A stretch of DNA of 61,500 nt from NCBI RefSeq assembly GCF_049943335.1, contig NZ_JBNFVY010000014.1:1-61500 (forward strand), given 5' to 3'. Source of the DNA: JBNFVY01 sp049943335 (GTDB lineage Bacteria; Pseudomonadota; Alphaproteobacteria; Rhodobacterales; Rhodobacteraceae). The notes below the pieces were generated by a model that was not told where the DNA came from, made no database searches, and saw only the letters and a program-made list of their open reading frames with translations. Position numbers and translations under genes: made by a program. This document shows positions 33,224-41,960 of this stretch, in pieces; positions within the stretch are counted from its first letter, which is position 1, and the number at the start of each line of letters is the position of its first letter.

Positions 33224-35170
33224 ATGACCTTTCCCACCTCGCACCCCTTGCACGCTGACCCGGCCGTGTTTCCGGCTGCGTCTGCGCAGGACAAGGTGCG
33301 GGTTCCATTGGGAAAAATGCTGGTCGATCGGGGCTACCTGGCGCCGGAAAATCTGATCAAGGCAATCGCCATTCAGGCGCGCGAGGAAGCGCGGTTCGGG
33401 GACATCCTGCTGGCCCATGACATGGTGCGCGAAGATGATCTGTATCGCACCCTGGCCGATCAGTACGGCGCGGTCGTCGCGGATCTGCGGACCAATCCAC
33501 CGGACGTGCGATTGATCGATGCTGTCGGTGCGGCGCGCTGTTTGCGTGACGGCATGCTACCGTGGCGGCGCGTCGGCGGGGCCACGATCGTGGCGTGTTG
33601 TCGCCCCGAGCTGTTTGACAGCTATCGCGCCAGCCTGCCCAAATCCTTTGGCAAGGTCCGCATGGCCGTGGTCAGCGAAACCGACCTGCACCGGGCACTG
33701 ATGCTGGCCCGCCAGCGCAGACTGGCCCGCTATGCCGAACGCCGTGTTCCCAGTCACGAAAGCTGCCGCGACTGGAACGTGCGCCCCTTCGTTGCGGTGG
33801 CTCTGGCAGCGGTCATTGCGGGTATCGCGCTGGCCGTCACCATGCCCCATATCCTGTTCGCGATCCTGTGCGGCTGGGCGGTTCTGACGCTATTGGCCAG
33901 TTCATTTCTGAAACTGGGCGCCGCCATCGCGCAGACCCGGTGGGCCGATCAGAACGCGCCCGGCCCTGTGCCCAGCGGTGCTGCTGCGCCGATGAAAATG
34001 CCTGTCGTGTCGGTGATGGTGCCTCTGTTCAAAGAACGTGCCGTCGCCGAGCGTCTGATCAAACGCCTGTCGCGCATTTCCTATCCCAAGGAACTGCTGG
34101 ACATCCTGTTGGTGGTGGAAGAGGACGACATCATCACTCAAGAGGCCATTCGCGCCACCCACCTGCCCCGCTGGATGCGTCAGGTCATCGTGCCGCGCGG
34201 CGCGGTTCAGACCAAGCCGCGCGCGCTGAATTTTGCACTGGATTTCTGCCGCGGGACGATCATCGGGGTCTATGATGCCGAAGATGCGCCCGAGCCCGAT
34301 CAGATCCACAAGGTCGTCCGCCGTTTTCACGTCAGCGGGCCGGAAGTGGCCTGCCTGCAAGGCATTCTCGATTTTTACAACGCGCGCCATAACTGGTTGG
34401 CGCGCTGCTTTACGATTGAATACGCAACATGGTTTCGTCTGGTTCTGCCCGGTCTGGAACGCATGGGGCTGGCCGTTCCGCTGGGCGGTACAACGCTGTT
34501 TTTCCGCCGCGATGCGTTGGAATTCCTGGGCGGCTGGGATGCCCACAATGTGACCGAAGATGCCGATCTGGGCATTCGTCTGGCGCGCCACGGGTATCGG
34601 ACCGAATTGATCCCGACCGTCACCGACGAAGAGGCCAATTGCCGGGTGTGGCCCTGGGTGCGCCAACGCTCGCGCTGGCTGAAGGGCTACGGGATGACCT
34701 GGGCGGTACACATGCGCACGCCCCGCCGGCTGTTACGTGAACTGGGGGCGTGGAAGTTCTTTGGCGTCCAGTTGCTCTTTCTTGGCACCTTGTCGCAATT
34801 CGTTCTGGCGCCGATCCTTTGGACGTTCTGGTCAATCCCGCTTGGCCTGGGTCATCCGCTTCAGAACCTGATCCCCGGACACGGGTTTATCGTTCTGGGC
34901 ACAGTGTTCTTTTTGACCGAGATCCTGTCGATCTGGGTCGGTGTGCTGGCCGTGTCCCGCCCCAAACACAAGGGCATGTGGATCTGGGTGCCGACAATGC
35001 ACTTTTATTTCCCGCTGGGATCGCTGGCCGCGTACAAGGGCATCTGGGAAATCGCCACCCGGCCATTTTATTGGGACAAGACCGCGCACGGGGTCACCGA
35101 AGCGCACGACGACGATGACGAAAATGACGATGTGCCACTGGGAGACGTTGGCACACCGCGGCCCGCCTGA
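33224..35170 (+). CDS. MshEN-domain family 2 glycosyltransferase
   Basis: A 648-aa fusion. Residues about 27-95 form a T2SSE N-terminal (MshEN-like) domain, PLGKMLVDRGYLAPENL then FGDILLAHDMVREDDL, a fold that binds cyclic di-GMP in studied cases. Two membrane helices (about 187-232) lead to a cytoplasmic GT2 domain with DAED (351-354), TEDADL (444-449) and QRSRW (481-485), the processive cellulose-synthase-like signature, then further membrane helices. The C-terminus is strongly acidic (HDDDDENDD). It probably polymerises and exports a polysaccharide under c-di-GMP control. A perfect CtrA box lies in its promoter. Confidence 0.88.
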   Translation: MTFPTSHPLHADPAVFPAASAQDKVRVPLGKMLVDRGYLAPENLIKAIAIQAREEARFGDILLAHDMVREDDLYRTLADQYGAVVADLRTNPPDVRLIDAVGAARCLRDGMLPWRRVGGATIVACCRPELFDSYRASLPKSFGKVRMAVVSETDLHRALMLARQRRLARYAERRVPSHESCRDWNVRPFVAVALAAVIAGIALAVTMPHILFAILCGWAVLTLLASSFLKLGAAIAQTRWADQNAPGPVPSGAAAPMKMPVVSVMVPLFKERAVAERLIKRLSRISYPKELLDILLVVEEDDIITQEAIRATHLPRWMRQVIVPRGAVQTKPRALNFALDFCRGTIIGVYDAEDAPEPDQIHKVVRRFHVSGPEVACLQGILDFYNARHNWLARCFTIEYATWFRLVLPGLERMGLAVPLGGTTLFFRRDALEFLGGWDAHNVTEDADLGIRLARHGYRTELIPTVTDEEANCRVWPWVRQRSRWLKGYGMTWAVHMRTPRRLLRELGAWKFFGVQLLFLGTLSQFVLAPILWTFWSIPLGLGHPLQNLIPGHGFIVLGTVFFLTEILSIWVGVLAVSRPKHKGMWIWVPTMHFYFPLGSLAAYKGIWEIATRPFYWDKTAHGVTEAHDDDDENDDVPLGDVGTPRPA

Positions 35171-35812
35171 TCAGTCGTCCGCCGTGTCGATCTTCAGACG
35201 TGTGACGAACGCCTGGCTGATGTGGGCACGCAGCGCTTCATAGGCCGCGTCACCGTCGCCTGCCGCGATCGCGGCAACAATGCGGCGGTGTTCGTCCAGC
35301 GCATCCGCACCCCGCCCCTCGGCGGCCAGCGATGTGGTGGCTAGCAGGGCCATGGATCGATGCACCAGATCCAATTGCTGAACCAGGAACCGGTTATGCG
35401 AGGCAAGGTGAATCAGCTTGTGAAAGCGCCGGTTGGACCGCGATAGCGCCGCGGGATCGCCCACCAGTTCCTGGTCTTCTTCGACCATTTCGCGCAACAC
35501 GCGCACCTCTTCGGGCGTGGCATGACGCGCGGCCAGTCGCGCCGCCAGCCCTTCCAGTTCGGCGCGCACCACGTAAAGATCTGCCAACTGGTTGTGATCC
35601 AGCGATGCCACGATCAGCGAGCGCCCGTCGCGCGTCAGCATCGACTGGGTTTCAAGCCGTTGCAAAGCTTCGCGGATTGGCGTGCGTGACACACCGAACC
35701 TGTCAGCCAGTTCGCTTTCGACCAGACGGTCGCCCGGCTTGTAGATCCCGGTGTCGATGGCATCCAGAATGAGCCCGTACGCATCCTTCTGGGTCGTTTT
35801 CATGTCCCGCAT
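35171..35812 (-). CDS. GntR family regulator with FCD domain
   Basis: A 213-aa transcription factor. The N-terminal winged helix (about 10-75) has LVESELADRFGVSRTPIREA, the GntR recognition signature. The C-terminal FCD-type all-helical domain (about 85-210) carries metal/ligand His residues, for example in LSRSNRRFHKLIH and SHNRFL. Such regulators respond to small organic acids. The start is ATG 35812; Met4 at 35803 is possible. The target may be an adjacent or distant operon; the divergent HAD gene is 100 bp away. Confidence 0.9.
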   Translation of the reverse strand: MRDMKTTQKDAYGLILDAIDTGIYKPGDRLVESELADRFGVSRTPIREALQRLETQSMLTRDGRSLIVASLDHNQLADLYVVRAELEGLAARLAARHATPEEVRVLREMVEEDQELVGDPAALSRSNRRFHKLIHLASHNRFLVQQLDLVHRSMALLATTSLAAEGRGADALDEHRRIVAAIAAGDGDAAYEALRAHISQAFVTRLKIDTADD

Positions 35813-35912
35813 TCACCTCTCCTTCGCGCCTGACGCACAGCTTAGACATGTCCGGCCTGCCCGATCAAGCAACGCATTGCCGCAGAGCGCGCTTGGCAGT
35901 AGCTTGACAGCC

Positions 35913-36602
35913 ATGGTAGCCCGACATTTTTCGCATGTGACCCAATGGGTCTTTGACCTGGACAACACGCTGTATCCGCCTGAGGCACGCCTGTTCGACC
36001 AAATCGAAACGCGCATGACCGACTGGGTCATGGACATCGCCGGCGTGGATCGCACCGAAGCCGACCGCCTTCGGCTGCACTACTGGCAGACCTACGGCAC
36101 CACGCTGGCCGGGCTGATGTGCGAACATGACGCCGATCCCGTGCCCTATCTGACCCACGTGCATGACATCGACTTTTCCCCGCTGGCGCCCGACCCTGCC
36201 CTGGCCGCGCTGATCGGCGCGTTGCCCGGCCGCAAGATCGTCTATACCAACGGCGCTCGCCCCTATGCCCAAAACGTGCTGGCCGCGCGCGGGTTGGATG
36301 GGTTGTTTGACGCGGTCTACGGGGTGGAACACGCCGACTTCCGCCCCAAGCCCGAACGCGCAGCCTTTGAAAAGGTATTCGCGCGCGACGGCATTACCCC
36401 GGCCACAGCAGCCATGTTCGAAGACGATCCGCGCAATCTGACCGCCCCGCACGCCATGGGCATGCGCACCGTCCATGTCGCGCCAGCACCACACAACGGC
36501 GCCCATATACACCACCATACCGATGATCTGGCGGATTTCTTGTCGCAGATCGTCGATGCCCCCTCGCCGCCGCGCGCCCCGCGCGCTAAGTCAGGCACAT
36601 GA
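35913..36602 (+). CDS. HAD-superfamily pyrimidine 5'-nucleotidase-like phosphatase
   Basis: A 229-aa HAD hydrolase. Motif I is FDLDNTLYPP with nucleophile Asp, motif II lies in KIVYTNGARPYAQN, and motif III/IV is FRPKPERAAFEKVF with MFEDDPRNL. This matches the SDT1/pyrimidine 5'-nucleotidase group, which dephosphorylates pyrimidine nucleoside monophosphates or related phosphates. ATG 35913 was picked because similarity begins there; in-frame starts up to 35751 exist. Its stop overlaps the next gene (ATGA). Confidence 0.9.
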   Translation: MVARHFSHVTQWVFDLDNTLYPPEARLFDQIETRMTDWVMDIAGVDRTEADRLRLHYWQTYGTTLAGLMCEHDADPVPYLTHVHDIDFSPLAPDPALAALIGALPGRKIVYTNGARPYAQNVLAARGLDGLFDAVYGVEHADFRPKPERAAFEKVFARDGITPATAAMFEDDPRNLTAPHAMGMRTVHVAPAPHNGAHIHHHTDDLADFLSQIVDAPSPPRAPRAKSGT

Positions 36603-37798
36603 CCCGGGAACAGATCGATATCCTTGTCGTCGGTGGCGGCATTGCGGGCCTTGTGGCCGCGGCGGCCATGGGACGGGCCGGGTATCGCACGGTACTGGTC
36701 GATCCGACCCCGCCTGTCACCGATGGCACAGCCCAAGGCGCCGACCTGCGCTCGACCGCCTTCCTGCGTCCAGCGCGCGATCTGTTCGCCCATATCGGCA
36801 TCTGGACGGCGCTACGCCCCCATGCCACGCCGCTCGAAGCGCTGCGTGTTGTGGACACAAGCGGTGATCCGGTCACCGTTCGCGCCGAGCGGACCTTTCG
36901 CGGCGCCGAAATGGGGGACGAGCCCTTCGGCTGGAACTTTCTCAACTGGGTGATCCGGCGCGAGCTGTTGGCGATCATCCCGACAATCCCCGACGTCGAG
37001 CTACGCTATGGCACCGGGTTCAAATCGCTGGTCAACCGCACAGCCGGGGCCATCGTCACCCTGAGCGACGGCAGCCAGGTCCAGGCCAAACTGGTCATCG
37101 GCGCCGACGGGCGCGATTCACCCCTGCGCGACGCGGCGGGCATCGGCGTACACACCACGCGCTATGGGCAGAAATCGCTGGCCTTTACCGCCACCCATGC
37201 CTTGCCCCACCGGTTTATTTCGACCGAGATCTACCGCACTGGCGGGCCCTTCACGATGGTGCCTCTGCCCGACGTGGGTGGCCAGCCCGCCAGCGCCATC
37301 GTCTGGATGAACCCCGGCCCGCGCGCCGAAGCCTTGCGCGCGATGGACGACGATGCGTTCAACGCTGAAATGACCGAGCGTTCTGCGGGCCTGTTCGGTC
37401 CGATGCAGATCGCCAGCCCCAAAGGTATTTTCCCGATCATTTCGCAACATGCGCGCCACCTGACCGAAGGGCGCATCGCCCTGATCGCAGAAGCTGCCCA
37501 TGTTCTGCCGCCCATCGGCGCGCAGGGGCTCAATACTTCGCTCAACGACATCTCTGAACTGCTGACACGGATCGAAACCGCGCCCGCCGACCCCGGGGCC
37601 GCCGCAACCCTGCAGGCCTATGAACGCAAGCGTCTGCCCGACATCACCGCCCGCGCCCGCGCAATTGACCTGTTCAATCGCGTCACTCGTGGCAGCGGCG
37701 ATCTCAGCCAGATGCTGCGCCTGTCTGGCCTCACGCTGGCCCACGACATCACGCCGGTTCGGCGCGGCCTGATGCGCGCTGGCATGGCCCCGCTCTGA
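36599..37798 (+). CDS. UbiH/UbiF/COQ6 family FAD-dependent hydroxylase
   Basis: A 399-aa flavoprotein. It has the N-terminal FAD dinucleotide motif DILVVGGGIAGLVAA, the conserved VIGADGRDSPLR, and the second FAD site IALIAEAAHVLPPIGAQGLNTSL. This family adds hydroxyls to the ubiquinone ring; which position is not set by sequence. The usual GDAAH is here AEAAH, a substitution seen in some alphaproteobacterial members. It is translationally coupled to the upstream phosphatase gene. Confidence 0.92.
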   Translation: MTREQIDILVVGGGIAGLVAAAAMGRAGYRTVLVDPTPPVTDGTAQGADLRSTAFLRPARDLFAHIGIWTALRPHATPLEALRVVDTSGDPVTVRAERTFRGAEMGDEPFGWNFLNWVIRRELLAIIPTIPDVELRYGTGFKSLVNRTAGAIVTLSDGSQVQAKLVIGADGRDSPLRDAAGIGVHTTRYGQKSLAFTATHALPHRFISTEIYRTGGPFTMVPLPDVGGQPASAIVWMNPGPRAEALRAMDDDAFNAEMTERSAGLFGPMQIASPKGIFPIISQHARHLTEGRIALIAEAAHVLPPIGAQGLNTSLNDISELLTRIETAPADPGAAATLQAYERKRLPDITARARAIDLFNRVTRGSGDLSQMLRLSGLTLAHDITPVRRGLMRAGMAPL

Positions 37799-37863
37799 CG
37801 CCTTCTTCTTTCTGGAAATCCTTGGCGTGAATGCGCCTGCACGGGTGCAAAGACGCAAAGCGC

Positions 37864-38994
37864 CTAGTCGGTCGCCGCATCCAACGCAGCCTCAAGCCGT
37901 GCGACAGAGGCGTCGACATCCATAAGCTTGTCCAGCCCGAAAAGCCCCAGCCGAAAGGTTGAAAATTCGGGCCCTTCGCCGCATTGCAAGGGCACCCCGG
38001 CAGCAATCTGGACCCCTTGCGCAGCAAAGGCCTTGCCCGTCTTGAACGCGGGATCGTCGGTATAGCTGACCACCACGCCGGGCGCCTCGAACCCTGGGGC
38101 GGCGACCGATTTGATGCCCCGCGCGGCCAGCAAGGCCCGCACGCGCCGTCCCTGTTCCCATTGGGCCTTGCACAGCTTGTCAAAGCCATAGTCGCGCGTT
38201 TCGAACATCGCATCGCGAAACGCACGCAGCGAATCGGTCGGCAGGGTCGCGTGATAGGCATGCCCGCCCCCGGTGTAGGCCGCCATGATAGATTGCCATT
38301 TGGCCAGATCAATCGCAAACGACGTACTTTGCGTTTCCCCAAGACGCGCAAGCGCGGCCTCGGACAGCATCACCAGACCGGCTGACGGCTGCGCCGACCA
38401 GCCCTTTTGCGGGGCCGAGATCAGCACATCGACGCCGCAGGCCACCATGTCGACCCAGGCGCAGCCGCTGGCGATACAGTCCAGCACGAACAGCCCGCCG
38501 TGGGCATGGACCGCCTGGGAAATCGCCTGCAGATAGTCGTCAGGCAAGATCACCCCCGAAGAGGTTTCCACATGCGGGGCGAATACGACCGCCGGTTTTA
38601 CGCGGGCGATTTCGGCCACCACCTCATCAATTGGCGCCGGTGCAAAGGGCGCATCGGGCGTGTTGCCGGTGCGGCGCGCCGCAAGCACAGTCTCCGACGC
38701 CGGGATCGACCCGGCTTCGAAAATCTGGCTCCAGCGGTACGAGAACCAGCCATTGCGAATGACCAGCGCATCGCGACCCGTGGCGAATTGGCGCGCGACA
38801 GCCTCCATCGCGTAGGTCCCGCCGCCGGGCACAACCACCGCCGTATGGGCATTGTAGACCGCGCAGAGCGTGTCGTGGATGTCGCGCATGACCTGTTGGA
38901 AGGCGGCGCTCATGTGATTCAGCGACCGATCGGTGAAGACTACGGAAAATTCCAGCATCCCATCGGGGTCAATATCGTTGCGCAGGGCTTTCAT
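37864..38994 (-). CDS. Class V aminotransferase (alanine-glyoxylate type)
   Basis: A 376-aa PLP enzyme. The PLP lysine lies in ISAPQKGWSAQPSAG and the Asp of the cofactor site in LFVLDCIASGCAW. The N-terminal VFTDRSLNHMSAAF and GGGTYAMEAVARQF match the serine-pyruvate/alanine-glyoxylate aminotransferase fold. I set the start at ATG 38994 behind GGAG; a longer frame reaches 39111. The acceptor substrate is not known. Downstream of the Lrp/AsnC pair on the same strand, but nearly 500 bp apart. Confidence 0.88.
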   Translation of the reverse strand: MKALRNDIDPDGMLEFSVVFTDRSLNHMSAAFQQVMRDIHDTLCAVYNAHTAVVVPGGGTYAMEAVARQFATGRDALVIRNGWFSYRWSQIFEAGSIPASETVLAARRTGNTPDAPFAPAPIDEVVAEIARVKPAVVFAPHVETSSGVILPDDYLQAISQAVHAHGGLFVLDCIASGCAWVDMVACGVDVLISAPQKGWSAQPSAGLVMLSEAALARLGETQSTSFAIDLAKWQSIMAAYTGGGHAYHATLPTDSLRAFRDAMFETRDYGFDKLCKAQWEQGRRVRALLAARGIKSVAAPGFEAPGVVVSYTDDPAFKTGKAFAAQGVQIAAGVPLQCGEGPEFSTFRLGLFGLDKLMDVDASVARLEAALDAATD

Positions 38995-39487
38995 GGCAGG
39001 CTCCGTTTGTGGTTCAGATTGGGTGTACCCGCCTGGGCCGGCAATGTCACCGCCCTGAGGCGAAGGTTGGGTATTCCATACTTTCCCCGGGGTCAACGAA
39101 ACGGTATTCATTAGATGCTAGCGCCCATGCACCGCAGTTCTTAACGAGTGATTTGTTACCCTGTGGCTGACGCGTGATCGCAGCTATGCACCGTGATGCT
39201 TGGCTTGTCCGCGCGTTTGTCACGATCAAACTCAACATTACAACGAACAGATGGCCGCCCCCGTGGCCAACCCGGCGCTGGCGATATGTGCGGTCAGCAG
39301 CAGGGGGCGCTGCGCGCGCATTCCGTCGGATCGCGCTGTGTTCCCATTGCAGCGGTCAACGGCAAGGGTATCGTCGAGGCATCGTCGGGCACGGCGGCTT
39401 CGCCGCGGCTGGCAGTGTCATGCGCCAATACCGAAATCCGGAAAATACCCGCGCGAAAACAGGGCGGCTGTGAAATTTCGGGAACGT
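38995..39487. other. Spacer without recognised genes
   Basis: About 490 bp between the aminotransferase start and the Lrp/AsnC pair. Short frames exist on both strands but none has a ribosome site or recognisable protein pattern. It should contain the aminotransferase promoter; I see no clear element beyond that. Confidence 0.4.
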
Positions 39488-39943
39488 TCAGATCGGGCCT
39501 GGCCGGCGTTCTTCGGACAAAAGAACGTTCGCCTCGACGTTTCCAACCCCCGGCAAGGTCATGATGCGGCGGCGCAGGACGCGTTCGAAATCCGGCAAGT
39601 CCCGCGCAACCACCCGCAGACGGTAGTCGTAAAGCCCCAGTACGTGCTGGACGGTCTGAACCTCGGGGATGGCTGTGACCGCGCGTTCGAAATCTTCGAG
39701 ACTCACACGCCCTTTGGTGGCCAGCTTGACCCCAAGAAACACCGTGACGCCAAAGCCGAGCGCCTGCAGGTCGAGATCGACCCGTCGCCCGGCCAGAATG
39801 CCTGCGTCGCGCAACCGCTTGGTACGCCGCCAGGCAACCGACTGGCTGATCCCCAGCTCGCGCGCCAAAGCCCCGGCGCTGCGGGTGCCGTCATGTGTCA
39901 GCGCGCGCAGAATGTGCCGATCAATGTCGTCCAGATCGCTCAT
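39488..39943 (-). CDS. Lrp/AsnC family transcriptional regulator (second of a pair)
   Basis: A 151-aa regulator: an N-terminal HTH (LARELGISQSVAWRRTKRLRDAG) and a C-terminal RAM ligand-binding domain (VSLEDFERAVTAIPEVQTV, then GLYDYRLRVVARDL). Lrp family members sense amino acids and form octamers. The start is ATG 39943; its first bases overlap the stop of the preceding Lrp gene (ATGA). The two proteins may form mixed complexes or respond to different ligands. Confidence 0.92.
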   Translation of the reverse strand: MSDLDDIDRHILRALTHDGTRSAGALARELGISQSVAWRRTKRLRDAGILAGRRVDLDLQALGFGVTVFLGVKLATKGRVSLEDFERAVTAIPEVQTVQHVLGLYDYRLRVVARDLPDFERVLRRRIMTLPGVGNVEANVLLSEERRPGPI

Positions 39944-40398
39944 AATGGCACCGTCTGGGCGTTCTTGATCGTGGCCACGTGCATCAGCGCTTCGATATCG
40001 GCGATATGCGGCAAAGTCAGGATCTTGCTGCGGTAAATGTTCTGGTAATGCGGCATGTCGCGCGCGACCACAAAAAGGCGCACATCCACCCGGCCCAGGA
40101 ACGTCTGGATCGACGTGACCTCGGGCACGGCGCGCGCGGCATCGATGAAATCGTCGAACGCACGGGAATCGGTCTTGTCGAGCGTAAAGCGCAGCGACAC
40201 TTCGACCCCATACCCCAAGGCGGCCCAATCAACCTCTTCGCGGAACGCCTTGATCAACCCCGCAGCGCGCATGCGATCCACACGCCGCTGGTAGGTCGCC
40301 GGTGTCACGCCCGCGCGCTCGGACAACGCGCGCGGCAGCGCCCCCGGATCGGCCTGAAGTTGTCGCAATATTCTGCGGTCAGTGTCGTCAAGTTGCAT
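39940..40398 (-). CDS. Lrp/AsnC family transcriptional regulator (first of a pair)
   Basis: A 152-aa regulator with HTH at about 22-45 (LSERAGVTPATYQRRVDRMRAAG) and a RAM domain (FDDFIDAARAVPEV, then GRVDVRLFVVARDM). It is divergent from ilvC across 147 bp, so it is a strong candidate to control branched-chain amino-acid synthesis, as Lrp does elsewhere. The sequence is only moderately similar to its neighbour, so the pair is probably old rather than a recent duplication. Confidence 0.92.
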   Translation of the reverse strand: MQLDDTDRRILRQLQADPGALPRALSERAGVTPATYQRRVDRMRAAGLIKAFREEVDWAALGYGVEVSLRFTLDKTDSRAFDDFIDAARAVPEVTSIQTFLGRVDVRLFVVARDMPHYQNIYRSKILTLPHIADIEALMHVATIKNAQTVPL

Positions 40399-40545
40399 GA
40401 TTTTTTCATCATTATACGATTCTAGGAATGATTCCTTAAAGAAATCCGTCAGAAGGTCAAATTTTGCGCGCCCTTTTCAATGCATCACATCTAGGCTGCG
40501 CCCATGTTTCAACGCCCCGGCAGAGGGCCAAAGAAAGGAAATGCC
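40399..40545. promoter_or_regulatory. Divergent Lrp-ilvC control region
   Basis: A 147-bp AT-richer region with dyads such as TTTTTTCATCATTATACG near the regulator start. It should hold both promoters and, by analogy with Lrp, operator sites; exact sites are not resolved. Confidence 0.5.
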
Positions 40546-41568
40546 ATGCGCGTTTACTATGACCGCGATTGCGACGTGAACCTGATCAAGGACAAGAAAG
40601 TTGCCATTCTGGGCTATGGCAGCCAAGGCCACGCCCACGCGCTGAACCTGCGCGACAGCGGCGCCAAGAACGTCGTTGTCGCCCTGCGCGACGGCTCGCC
40701 GAGCGCCAAGAAAGCCGAAGGTGAAGGGCTCAAGGTCATGGGGATCGCGGAAGCGGCCGCCTGGTGTGACGTCATCATGTTCACCATGCCCGACGAACTG
40801 CAGGCCGAAACCTACAAGAAATATGTCCACGACAACCTGCGTGAAGGCGCCGCGATTGCCTTTGCACACGGTTTGAACGTGCACTTCGGCCTGATCGAAC
40901 CCAAGCCGGGCGTAGACGTCATCATGATGGCCCCCAAAGGCCCGGGCCACACCGTGCGCGGCGAATACACCAAGGGCGGCGGCGTGCCTTGCCTTGTTGC
41001 AGTCAACCAGGACGCCACCGGCAAGGCGCTGGAAATCGGCCTGTCCTATTGCTCGGCCATCGGTGGCGGGCGCTCGGGCATCATCGAAACCAACTTCCGC
41101 GAGGAATGCGAAACCGACCTGTTCGGCGAACAAGCGGTTCTGTGCGGCGGTCTGGTTGAACTGATCCGCTGCGGGTTCGAAACGCTGGTCGAAGCCGGGT
41201 ACGCCCCGGAAATGGCCTATTTCGAATGCCTGCACGAAGTGAAACTGATCGTTGATCTGATCTATGAAGGCGGCATCGCCAACATGGACTATTCGATTTC
41301 GAATACCGCCGAATATGGTCAGTACGTCACTGGCCCGCGCATCCTGCCCTACGAGCAGACCAAAAAGGCGATGAAAGAGGTTCTGACCGACATCCAGCAG
41401 GGCAAGTTCGTCCGCGACTTCATGCTGGAAAACGCTGTCGGCCAGCCGACCATCAAGGCTGCACGCCGCGCCAACGACGAACACGCTGTCGAAGAAACTG
41501 GCGCGAAACTACGTGGCATGATGCCATGGATTTCCGCCGGCAAAATGGTCGACAAAGAGCGCAACTAA
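40546..41568 (+). CDS. ilvC: Ketol-acid reductoisomerase (NADP+)
   Basis: A 340-aa class I enzyme of valine, leucine and isoleucine synthesis. It has the dinucleotide fold motif LGYGSQGHAHALNLRDSG, the conserved KGPGHTVRGEY, and a Mg2+ site including ETDLFGEQAVLCGG and ECLHEVKLIVDL. Length and start match the family. ATG 40546 follows AAAGGAAATG. Probably regulated by the divergent Lrp-type gene. Confidence 0.97.
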   Translation: MRVYYDRDCDVNLIKDKKVAILGYGSQGHAHALNLRDSGAKNVVVALRDGSPSAKKAEGEGLKVMGIAEAAAWCDVIMFTMPDELQAETYKKYVHDNLREGAAIAFAHGLNVHFGLIEPKPGVDVIMMAPKGPGHTVRGEYTKGGGVPCLVAVNQDATGKALEIGLSYCSAIGGGRSGIIETNFREECETDLFGEQAVLCGGLVELIRCGFETLVEAGYAPEMAYFECLHEVKLIVDLIYEGGIANMDYSISNTAEYGQYVTGPRILPYEQTKKAMKEVLTDIQQGKFVRDFMLENAVGQPTIKAARRANDEHAVEETGAKLRGMMPWISAGKMVDKERN

Positions 41569-41960
41569 GCGCCGGTATGTAAAAATGGCAAGGGCGGTCC
41601 ATTTGCCCTTGCCACACCACCCATCGCCTGGCGCTCAACCATCCAAGCCCGGCGTGGCCCGTTGGTGCACCTGTTGTTGCGCTTGGCACTCAAACGACAT
41701 CCCGCGTTTCGGGCGATACGATTAGTCGGCCCCAACATGTTCGACGATCTCGACCGGAAACAGGTTCAAAAACCCCGTCATAGCTTGCGCCGTCAGACAG
41801 ATGGTTTGGTGTCCTTTCGCACCAGACCACGCTAGGCATCAAACTCGGCGACGAAGCGATCAAAAACGAAATCTCTACCGTCCCGCTCACCGTTTTTGGC
41901 GCACAATGCAGCGATCGGCGTGAATACCGGTTGTCGCACGGGGTCCAAGCTGTTTGCGGG
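41569..41960. other. Spacer with terminator hairpin, no gene
   Basis: About 390 bp between convergent ilvC and glmM. At the left end a 9-bp hairpin occurs at 41586-41612. A short stretch near 41800-41930 reads as protein-like on the minus strand (VFTPIAALCAKNGERDG) but is interrupted by a stop, so it could be a decayed gene remnant. No whole gene is seen. Confidence 0.4.
41586..41612 (+). terminator. Hairpin after ilvC
   Basis: GGCAAGGGC and GCCCTTGCC form a perfect 9-bp stem with a 9-nt loop, 17 nt after the ilvC stop. It lacks a T-tract, so it may be a pause or factor-dependent terminator. Confidence 0.5.
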
